Below, piece by piece: positions 35,684 through 46,265 of a stretch of 64,000 nt of DNA. Below the pieces are notes generated by a model. It had not been told where the DNA came from. It saw nothing but the letters and a program-made list of their open reading frames with translations, and did no database searches. The translations under genes were made by a program, and so were the position numbers. The number at the start of each line of letters is the position of its first letter. The stretch's first letter is position 1. Where the stretch lies: assembly GCA_914767715.1 (NCBI GenBank), contig OU612066.1, positions 34,880,283 to 34,944,282 on the forward strand. Direction: 5' to 3'. This DNA comes from Membranipora membranacea (Eukaryota > Bryozoa > Gymnolaemata > Cheilostomatida > Membraniporidae).

Positions 35684-36628
35684 CTTCTGGTCTTCTGTAG
35701 ATCGTTATAGTCACAAAAACTAAGACTGGGTAATGCTGCAAATAGTACAAGATTTCATTAACAAAATTCACTCACCATTAGACCTTCCCTGGCTAGTCGG
35801 CTGTCAGTTGGTGGGGACTGGGGAAGGGGCAAGAGTCTGATAAGGGGCTCAGACTACATTTCACCACAAACATTCCTGAACAAAGCCACCATGGAGGATA
35901 ATGGAATGCCACTAGCAGCAACCCGGGCACAATTTAATCACTTAAACTCCCACCTAACCTGATAAGGAATCAGTTGGGACCTACCTACCTACTGGCAATT
36001 GTACCATTGTCTTCCAATAGATAATATTATTCTCAAGTTATGTTCAGCGCAGTAACAGAAAGATGAGAACAGATTGGACAGCATAAATTTGAATGCATTA
36101 CACTATGCCTATGACTTAGGAACCACATTGTATGTTTTGATAAATGGCCGCTTTGTGAAAACACCGAAAAATACTGCAAATAAACCAAACAAAGCTGCCA
36201 TGGGCGCATCACTTATCAATAATACACATTGAAGCTGTGAAGCTGCGAGCTGATACTCAAGCTAAAGCTCTGCTGCACCTTTCGATAAGATAATATCCAT
36301 CGAATGCCCGTGTCTAGCTAAGGCATCCCCAGCAGGTGATGCAAACAACTCATGTAAAATACTCATTTATCATAACATGAGGCGCTGATAGGTGCCGAGG
36401 GCGAGAGGTGCATCCGAATACCTAGCACCCAGCTAGCCTAGAACATGATTACATCTGCTAACACAAATCTAACATAGATTGATCTCAATTTCAGTATTCT
36501 ATAAGAATTAATTATGAAGGCAAGCGTTTGTCACACCTGGTCATTGCAGAACTAACTTACCCTTACCACTTGTTATTTGTGGATCATTAGCGAGCGGGAG
36601 CTGATGGGTCAGATAGCTGTGTGCCTCT

Positions 36629-36636
36629 CTTATATA
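36629..36636 (-). promoter_or_regulatory. TATA box of tetraspanin B
   Basis: The - strand reads TACGTATATAAGAGAGG. It lies about 60 bp above the donor of the proposed non-coding first exon. The site is conserved in unit 2. Confidence 0.6.
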
Positions 36637-37437
36637 CGTACTTTGTAATAGGCCAAATTCCGTCCACTCCCTTTTGTCTTCAGCAAGCAAAGTGATTCAT
36701 AATCAGTTGTTTCTATGGTACTATCAGGGATTAACACTTTCAGTTTCACCCACACCTAGGTCCACTTATTGTGCTAAGTAAATATGCCTCTAGCTTCATG
36801 CACAACATGTAAGTCACGAGTTCCTATGAGTATAGAATAGCTAATGGTATATCGTGTAATCAATAGCCTGTGCTAACAAACCATTTATAGTTGATTTATC
36901 ATTGATTTGAAACTGGAGATCTAAAGGTATTTGGGAACTCAGGCCATTTTAATAACAGCTTTAGAACTGCTAATATTGATTGCAAAATAGGGTTAAAATG
37001 AAGGTCGCACGTATAAATGGAACAATGATAGAGCCGGGCTGTTATAGGAATTATTGAAATGCTGTCTAACTCAGCTCTTTGTCGGGCTAAAAATACTCCT
37101 CATTGACACATGGCACTCAGTTTGGCCACATGATTTGACAACTTTTCACTTTCTGTAACTGGTAACATATCACAGGTTTACAATTATTTGTGTTTGGTTA
37201 CATATTAATTTGCACTAATTTGAAAGCCATGTCACATGTATTTGTTGTTGAACCGATCACATAAACTTGTAAATAGCTAGATAATAGTTGGATCTAAATG
37301 ATTATTGATGAAGTCACAGAATAATCCCCTCCTATTCCTTACCAATAACCTTCTCCCTCTTCTCCCTCTCCCAGTGCCGGCAGTTTTTCTTGATTCTGCT
37401 CTAGCGGAATAAGACTAAAGATACCAGAGGTCCACTG

Positions 37438-37790
37438 TGTGGTACACATACCAAGCTTGATCAGCTGGGGACCCATGTTTGCTGTATATTTCTTGCGTGC
37501 ATCGTTCAGACCACTAATATATCACAGAGTAAAGATAGAAAGTATTCATACGATTAAAAATTAGAGCGTGATATGATAAATATCCTTACTCTGCAATTTT
37601 ATCATATCGTGCTCTAATTTTTCTTTGTATCAATAATTTCTATACTATTTCAAAAGTGTTACCACATATCCCAGAATAATAACATTGTTTGTTAGATACA
37701 ACATACAGTGGTGCGCAGACCACCTGCTCAACACACAGGTCTTCAGCTGGAAACCATGAGTCAAGCGCAGCATGAAGCCACCCCTGTGTG
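37438..37790. mobile_element. Dispersed element at the tandem-duplication junction
   Basis: From GGTACACATACC to CCACCCCTGTGTGTT it matches 49,108-49,502, with an internal gap after GAGTCAAGCGC. It contains a 25-bp near-perfect hairpin (37,556-37,580 with 37,598-37,622: AAAAATTAGAGCGTGATATG and partner). It fills exactly the gap between unit 1 and unit 2. It may be a MITE, or a 3' fragment of the LINE next to the 49-kb copy. Confidence 0.75.
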
Positions 37791-40125
37791 TTATACATGG
37801 GTCAATAAGTGGACCCGTTCATGAACTAACGTATCATTATTCTCGTGATAATAAAATTCCAAGTGGCTTTTGTCACAAAGTAGTTTTGCTTCTATAGCCT
37901 GAGTTCTTAGGTAGTAAGCCACAATTTTGTTCAAGCAGACTGAGAGATGGGTACCCTCAAAGTCGACCCCTTGCAGTAAGAGTAATAATGTTGAATCATA
38001 CTACAACCACAATAAAGATAACACAAGTATTTGTTATCAACCAGGTGCATTAATAGACACATTGTATGGATGTAGAACAGAAAGTAGTACTGTAATGCAT
38101 TGCGCAATCAAACTGCGCAAACAGTAATATGCATGATTATTTATTATTTCAATTGTCACAAAGCTATTGCTAAATGTGAAATATGTGATGTGATACAAAT
38201 GTAATGGTGGAAAAACACCAGGTTTGAATGACTCAGAGACGCACTGTGAAGCAATAAATAAAACCATTAAATAAAATGTCGCAATTTGTCTTATGACTTA
38301 TACTCACCAGTAAAAGGGAGAAAAATAAGCCCCCTAGAAAGAGCCTCTATACATGCTTTCATCAATAAGATCCTTGAAATAGTTGTATAGCATGAACAAA
38401 ACACATTTTAATCTTAGGTCATCGGTCATCGGTCATTCACTAAAATCATGCTGGCAAAATTGGTAAATAACCATAAATATAAACAAAAATCATTAAAATC
38501 TCTTCGGCAAGGGGGTCGTTGGGAGGGGGGGGGGGGTATCAAGAGTTAAGTTGAGTCAATATTTCCAATGCTATAAACTGTGGCTTAAATTTGGGTCTTC
38601 ACTCATTGCATGCATGCATCCTGGTCCTGGTGGTAATTAAGACCCTTTGCTCTCGTATGATCAGTCCTGCGATTCTCTTAGGAGACAGGTAATGCTTAGA
38701 TCAAGTTTAATCATATTGCCTGCATCTCAGCTACTCCCTCTCCGAAAGCAGGCAAATGGACCAAACTTGGTCTAGGGAATGCTTGGAAATTGTTTTAATT
38801 CTCTTACGAAAGACACTGAAATGTGTAACGATGACAACATCAGTAGGGAGTGGGGGACAAGTGGAAAGTCAGCGTCATTCAACACTTTTCCTGCGTTACC
38901 AAATCGCATTGAATGCCACTCAAATATTACACTTCCGGCCCTACTGATGCCTCTCCATGGTAATATACTTCAGCCTCTTTTCTATAATAACTTGAACAGT
39001 GATTCATGCAATTTACTGATTTGTTTGGGTTGTTTTGAGAATCGATTTTCTTGACTAGCGTTGTTTCGGTTTCATCATCCATGTGGAGCATTTACAAATA
39101 CAGATACATTTTAGTAGTGGAAGTAAAGAAAAGAAAGGAGGTATTTTTCAAGCATTATTATATGGCAAGTGTGGTGAATTTTGCCATGGGCCAATCCATT
39201 ACCAATTCAGTCTGACCTCCAAAGTGCTGCCTATAGCCCCTATATGCTTTCTTGTGTTGAATAATTTGTTTAATTCAGGTAACCAAAGCGGGAACCCAAG
39301 AGAAAGATGAGAAACTAATAGAGAAAAAAGTTTTATTTGTTTTTAATTTACAGTTTATTGATGTAAAAGACGATATCACAGTTAGAATATCATAATACAG
39401 TGAGGAAAATAAACACCCAAACAATAGAAAGGGATTCTTCATCCCAGACGATAAACATTGGAAGATATATAGCATAAAGTCACAGGAACAAGACTGGTTC
39501 AGGGATCATATTAGATTTTTAAATGGCCGGTTAAGAAAAAGTTGAGGTAATCAATCGGAATTCAAAAGAAATCATCAGAAAAAATCAGCAGTGTAAGTTG
39601 TATCAGAGATTGAAGTGTCAACCAACTAAATAAAAATGTTAGACTGCAATAAAAGTCACACAAAATATTATCCTTTCAAAAGTATTTGCTAAACACATCG
39701 ATTTGAATGAAAGAGTTTATAATAAAAAGAAATTGGATCGACAAATTGAGCGCACAGCCTTTCATGTTTTAGCTAGATTGTCATGACATATTATAGGAAG
39801 TTGGATTGTGTTATGAGTTTGAAGCCTCGTGGAGGTTGATCGTATACGAATAAGTGGATGTATGCAAATGACACGGTAATGCTGTTTGAATTCATACTCA
39901 ACTACAGTATACGATCATCGACAATCAATATTACAGGCCCAGTGCCTATCAAAATAGTATATAAAACATGCACAGCCTATTATACTATCACCCTGTACTG
40001 GACTGAGATCAGATTCTCTTGGACAAACAAGACATAGACATAAGATCTGTTTAACCAAAATGATCAGGTGATGTCAGCTGACTTCGGTCCGTAGCATAAG
40101 TTTTCAGCTATTTACTGGGAAGGGA

Positions 40126-42945
40126 TTATGACATCTCAGTCCCTTTCTTATCCGAGCTGCTGCAGGTCTGATTACCGCACTGTGCAGCTGCAAACTTCCT
40201 GGCCATGTAAACAGCCATCACAATCATGGCAATCTATAAAAAATATGAGAAAATCATTATAGGCATTTACTATCTCAAGGTATTATTAAATACTATAATA
40301 TATAGATAAATAAACTCCTCGTAAGCGTTTAAAATGTATAAGATTAGGAAACTTAAAGCTTAGAGTATTTGACTGTGTGGTCTCTACAAGCCAATTGGTG
40401 GCTGGTAGGGCCAGGGAGGGGGAGAGGGGTTGTTTTCAACTTCAACTTATGCCAAATAGATATAAGATACATGAGTCAAGGTCGACATTTACATACCTGA
40501 AACGCAAATCCAGTTCCCATCACACATAGAATAACGACTGCCTTCGATTTCATTGTTTTTTCTAACTTATCAAAGCAGCCCTGCAATGTCAATAGAACAT
40601 TTATTTGATTAGGTTTGCCAAGATGACAAAACAAACCAAGTTACCAATGAGTTACTTAACAGATGAACAACAGCTAAGCTCGATAAATAATTGATCAGCA
40701 TGACTTCTTGTTGTGTCCATAGTCGAAGCCTTCGAAATATCTAGGGCAAGGATATGGGAATTAAAATTTTCCCTTATATTGCTGCGCTCTATGAGATTGC
40801 CTTCAGATGCTTTCATAGCTTCCCCTCTGGCGTTCCAGATATATCGCATTGTATTACAACATGCATTTTTATGTGAGGGATAGGCTGTGTTCATCACAAT
40901 AGTTTCTAGTTTTTACATGCATTATCAAGGTTGTATGAATTAATATGTCTATAGGTAAGCCGTCGGGTGAGGTCGGGGGGGCAAGAATCTGATGGGGGGG
41001 GGGGGGGGGGGGGCTCCAACTAATTAGAATGTTATCCTATGTCCCTATCATGGCAAAATTTTTATACTTATTACAAAACTCACCCCCACAATGGTCACAG
41101 ATCCACTTGGATTACCAGGACAGGCTGAATCAGCCACCATGATAGTCACATCGTCGGCCTGCTTGAATATGGAGTCGGCTAGTGTACTCCTGCTGTCCGC
41201 AATCAGCTGAGCGCAGCAGCTCACTGGGAATACAGCAGTGTTGTTATAATAGTCCTGGTAACCGTTAATTCCGCAGCATTCATACTGAAACAATTAATTA
41301 TTACTTATTATGAATGTAGTATGTATGTTATGTGTCCTAATATTGAGGACGCATATCTATATAGATAGTCGATTTGTTGTGAAGAAGATTGTTATACCTC
41401 TCCATGTACAGTGATCATTTTCTTTACTCAACTTTCAGTACTATACTACGAAGCGGAAAAATATCTTCAAAAAATTAGGTTTCAGCAACACCGGCAACAA
41501 GTAAATGACATAAATGATAGAATTATTCTTACTCTGGTCTGGAGAGCATCCATAGCACTAGAAGTTTTATCCGCGCTCTTGTAGGAGTAAGTGTTCACCT
41601 CACCGGTTGGTGTATAGGTAGCGTTGTACTCTTTAAATAAAGGCGTTGATCCATCTTTGAGAAGAGCCTCTACTTCGCCAGAGAAGACAGCTGCAAGAAT
41701 TAGTCCTACCAGTTCCAGTGTGACCAGAACGCTCAGGATAATCGAAAACTGAAACGTATTACAACTAATTATTTACAATGATACAAACAAAAATTGTAAC
41801 CTGTAGACCAAGCAGAGCTAAATTAAGCACAGCTAAGCTAAGCATAAATTAGCAATGACCTGGTTCTACTGAAGACTAAACCCTTATAATCAATGCAAAT
41901 CTGTGCAAAAATACTTGTTCTAGCTGTGGCAGCCTGTTCATGATTTGTGCAACTATAATTTATTGCCTCAAGCTAAGACAGGTTTCTGGTCATGGAATTC
42001 CAGTAGAAACCTCTGTAGTAAATAATGAAAAGCAACAACTGCTAATGGCCTCCTCCTCTGACGGGGGTCTGAGGGTTGTTAGTCTGCCATCACACTGACA
42101 ATCATCAGGAATTTATGATGATAAACATGACGCATTGAACAAAACACCTTCAGAAGTTTACTCCCCTTGTATGTTGCTGCTGGCTGAGACCACCACAAAT
42201 CAAACTATTGACAAATCATGTGTTTAAAGAGAAAGATGATGCTGAATGCCCACCATCGCCGCCATCGCCGTCAACAATATAACTTTGACTTAACTCACCC
42301 CATACAGGAAGCCTTTGTTCCTGCCGGCAGCACCACTGAAACCCATCCAGCTGTTAGTGAAGGTAATCATGCCAATAGCGAAGCCGATACCATATATGGC
42401 ATTAAGGAAATTACGTACACCGCCAAGTTCAGCCGGCATACCAGTAAATAGGGCGATCAGAGACTCGGAGTCGTTCTTAAGCCATTGTGATAAACCAAAT
42501 ATGCTGGCTCCAACCAACTAAAATAATGAAAGCAAATGCGAAGGGTTTGTTTTTAGGGAGTGATATCGAGTTTTGGCGGTCTTACTTATTTACATCAACG
42601 GCCGATCCAGTGCAACATTTCATCTGTTCTTTTTACAAAGGTTACAAGTTACAAGGGAATGATGCGACACCTAACCGAATAGTGGGTACCTCTTCACGTT
42701 CCGGACAGGTTTTTGTCTGACCCAAAATGACACACACAAAGATTTTGACAAGTCCGAACTTATTAAGAGTCAGTTCATTTGGTAATTTTGTCAAAGAGAA
42801 ATTACAATGATAACATAATACAAAATTTAAAAACTGTCCTTCGCTCCTCAATAGTTGAGAACCACTAAAATAATGACTTGGCACTTACAATGAATATGAT
42901 CATTAGGACAATGAAGATAATCCTGATAAGGGTTTCACAGCCCAT
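40126..42945 (-). CDS. Tetraspanin C
   Basis: Six coding exons: 42,945-42,889; 42,517-42,299; 41,748-41,533; 41,284-41,084; 40,580-40,497; 40,233-40,126. All are phase 0, 294 residues with the same lengths as gene B. Exon 1 and the C-terminal exon are identical in protein. Substitutions seen by eye are few and conservative: ALGM to AIGM in TM2, FAII to FSII in TM3, QDFY to QDYY in the large loop, and STAIVIICVMA to SKAVVILCVMG in TM4. The CCG signature and all six loop cysteines are kept. The intron between exons 5 and 4 carries a 229-bp insertion and a G20 run, neither near a splice site. It looks functional. Confidence 0.95.
40674..40902 (-). mobile_element. 229-bp insertion in an intron of tetraspanin C
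   Basis: Unit 1 reads GATGAACAACAG|TTTCTAG without interruption at 33,680; unit 2 has 229 extra bases. The insert is open on the - strand almost throughout (CNTMRYIWNARGEAMKASEG, then ILALDISKASTMDTTR). No terminal repeats are seen. A short imperfect duplication (AACAACAG and CACAATAG) may flank it. It could be a processed exon, a retro-copy fragment or a transposon piece. Confidence 0.75.
40994..41013 (+). repeat. G20 homopolymer
   Basis: Twenty consecutive G in an intron of tetraspanin C; the sister site in unit 1 (33,769-33,778) has ten. It is a likely assembly-error or replication-slippage site. Confidence 0.9.
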
Positions 42946-43893
42946 CTTCTGGTCTTCTGTAGATCGTTATAGTCGCAAAAACTAAGACTGGGTAATGCTG
43001 CAAATAGTGCAAGATTTCATTAACAAAATTCACTCACCATTAGACCTTCCCTGGCTAGTCGGCTGTCAGTTGGTGGGGACTGGGGAAGGGGCAAGAGTCT
43101 GATAAGGGGCTCAGACTACATTACACCATAAACATCCTAAACAAAGCCACCATGGAGGATAATGGAATGCCACTAGCAGCAACCCGGGCACAATTTAATC
43201 ACTTAAACTCCCACCTAACCTGATAAGGAAGGAATCAGTTGGGACCTACCTACCTACTGGCAATTGTACCATTGTCTTCCAATAGATAATATTATTCTCA
43301 AGTTATGTTCAGCGCAGTAACAGAAAGATGAGAACAGATTGGACAGCATAAATTTGAATGCATTACACTATGCCTATGACTTAGGAACCACATTGTATGT
43401 TTTGATAAAAGGCCGCTTTGTGAAAACACCGAAAATTACTGCAAATAAACCAAACAAAGCTGCCATGGGCGCATCACTTATCAATAATACACATTGAAGC
43501 TGTGAAGCTGTGAGCTGATACTCAAGCTAAAGCTCTGCTGCACCTTTCGATAAGATAATATCCATCGAATGCCCGTGTCTAGCTAAGGCATCCCCAGCAG
43601 GTGATGCAAACAACTCATGTAAAATACTCATTTATCATAACATGAGGCGCTGATAGGTGCCGAGGGTGAAAGGTGCATCCGAATACCTAGCACCCAGCTA
43701 GCCTAGAACATGATTACATCTGCTAACACAAATCTAACATAGATTGATCTCAATTTCAGAATTCTATAAGAATTAATTATGAAGGCAGGCGTTTGTCACA
43801 CCTGGTCATTGCAGAACTAACTTACCCTTACCACTTGTTATGTGTGGACGATTAGCGAGCGGGAGCTGATGGGACAGATAGCTGTGTGCCTCT

Positions 43894-43901
43894 CTTATAT
43901 A
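43894..43901 (-). promoter_or_regulatory. TATA box of tetraspanin C
   Basis: Same TACGTATATAAGAGAGG context as in gene B. The downstream leader exon and GTAAGG donor are conserved. Confidence 0.6.
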
Positions 43902-44857
43902 CGTACTTTGTAATAGGCCAAATTCCGTCCACTCCCTTTTGTCTTCATCAAGCAAAGTGATTCATAATCGGTTGTTTCTATGGTACTATCAGGGATTAAC
44001 ACTTTCAGTTTCACCCACACCTAGGTCCACTTATTGTGCTAAGTAAATATGCATCTAGCTTCATGCACAAAATGCAAGTCACGAGTTCCTATGAGTATAG
44101 AATAGCTAATGGTATATCGCGTAATCAATAGCCTGTGCTAACAAACCATTTATAGTTGATTTATCATTGATTTGAGACTGGAGATCTAAAGGTATTTGGG
44201 AACTCAGGCCATTTTAATAACAAGCTTTAAAACTGCTAATATTGATTGCAAAATAGGGTTAAAATGAAGGTCGCACGTATAAATGGAACAATGATAGAGC
44301 CGGGCTGTTATAGGAATTATTGAAATACTGTCTAACTCAGCTCTTTATCGGGTTAAAAATACTCCTCATTGACACATGGCACTCAGTTTGGCCACATGAT
44401 TTCTTTTCACTTTCTGTAACTGGTAACATATCACAGGTTTACAATTATTTGTGTTTGGTTACATATTAATTTGCACTAATTTCAAAGCCATGTCACATGT
44501 ATTTGTTGTTGAACCGATCACATAAACTGTTATAAATAGCTAGATAATAGTTGGATCTAAATGATTATTGATGAAGTCACAGAATAATCCTCTCCTATTC
44601 CTTACCAATAACCTTCTCCCTCTTCTTCCTCTCCCAGTGCCGGCAGTTTTTCTTGATTCTGCTCTAGCGGAATAAGACTAAAGATACCAGAGGTCCACTG
44701 TGTGTTTGTACACCCCACATGCAGTAAAAAGATTGCCCTCTGCCTCCTCGATAAAAATAAAGGGGATGATCCTCTCCGGGAAGAAATAGAGCCAATAGAA
44801 ACCTAAGCCGCTCTTGGGAGTCGTTCCACTTTTCGTGAATCTCTTGTATAAAATAAG

Positions 44858-45008
44858 AAATCAGTGGTAGGGATTTGTTCAAGAATGAACTTCATGGGCT
44901 AGCTGAAAAACTAACCCAAGTATCCTGCCTACTATCTGGGGGTAACAGGCTATTTCCAGACACTCAAATTGATCAAGATAACAAGCAATAAATCCCTACC
45001 ACTGATTT
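44858..45008. repeat. Perfect 19-bp inverted repeat, 113-bp loop
   Basis: AAATCAGTGGTAGGGATTT at 44,858-44,876 and its exact reverse complement at 44,990-45,008. It could be the ends of a tiny MITE. Confidence 0.8.
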
Positions 45009-46018
45009 TGGTCAACCAGTAATAACGAAAACCTCAAAAACTGATTAGGCATCTATTCATCGATGTCTATGCCTCTCCGCAATGAAGACTTGAACTTATA
45101 TTACAACTTATTTGTGCTGATTACCATCCCACTTAGTCATAATTCCACAATTCATATTTTCTTGGCCCTTTATTAACACTGATTACTGACTAGATGCAGT
45201 ATTCGGCATTTCCACCCCTAACATCTAAAAACCGCTACAACAGCCACATTACTGGATAACATTAACCAACCAGAGTTTTATTTAAGAGCTTCCCTTACAT
45301 CACCTGACTCAATAAACTACTAAAACCTGAAAGACCAGGAGCCGTCAGGGCGGAGGCAGGAGTCTGGGGGCTCTCGCCTTTAACTATCTGTAATTTGTAA
45401 ACTTTCAAGCCAACCTCTATAAATAAATAAATAAGTAAATTAGTTGAGCTTTCTGGAGGTTATAAAGAGAAGAAATAAATGGCCGATCATGAGAAAAATG
45501 ATTAAGATAGGTTTTTGACATTTTTTGACATGCACTGCTGCTGTATTTTTGTTACCATTTCACTACCATCCCCATAAGCTACCTTTTCTCTCATTCGAAC
45601 TTCAGCCACGCGACATGCTATGACAACAAAATTGATCAGTGAAGTAGAACTCAGGTTGAGACAAAAATAATATAGAAGCTAGTTTTACAAATAACCTGAT
45701 GAATACCAACAAAGAGGTGACTATGTAAGTTTAGTTTCTAGTGATGCTTTTCATCCTCAGGTGAGCTCACACAATGGAAAGTGTTGATTGTCCCCTTTTT
45801 AGACAAGGGAAGACAATTACAGATTTGTATCCATGGAAAATTATTTTTAAAAAAAACAATATGATTACTATTAGCGGGCAACACAGTAAATAAGTGTTGA
45901 TCTATAATCACAGTGAGAGAGAACCTCCGATCATCAATACTATACCTTGTAGAACATGATTTGTTCTTCACTTGATACACAACCACACATATATAAATAT
46001 ACACTCACTGTAATAAGG

Positions 46019-46265
46019 AGTGGGGGTTGCTCAGTCGGTTAGAGCGCCTGTCCTTCAGCATGCAAGTTTTGAATGTTGTTGGTTTGAATCCCACCGCAGT
46101 CCGTCAACTACTGGGGTTTAGTTGGCCCCAAGGTGTACTCCGACCTGCCTGCAAACAGAGAGCAACCTGTTGAAGCAGAGGTAACAGCATCGCCCTGAAG
46201 CCAAAAAATATTTCGCCACCCATGCATCGGGATGTGGCATGTGATGACCATCTGATTTCAATCAA
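46019..46265 (+). repeat. tRNA-derived SINE
   Basis: A-box region GGTTGCTCAGTCGGTTAGAGCGC and B box GGTTTGAATCCCACC are spaced as in a tRNA. A body of about 170 nt and an A-rich end (TTTAAAAAAATAAATAC) follow. The body differs from the SINE at 25,288. Confidence 0.85.

Larger units (their letters stand above)
30799..37437. repeat. Tandem duplication unit 1
   Basis: Starting at TTATACATAGGTCAATAAGTGG, this unit is nearly identical to 37,791-44,705 and contains tetraspanin B with its promoter and about 2.3 kb of 3' flank. Differences are scattered substitutions and small indels, so the duplication is recent. Confidence 0.95.
37791..44705. repeat. Tandem duplication unit 2
   Basis: Starting at TTATACATGGGTCAATAAGTGG, it matches unit 1 throughout, including the end ACCAGAGGTCCACTGTGTG. 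The main differences are a 229-bp insertion at 40,674-40,902 and longer G-runs. Confidence 0.95.
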
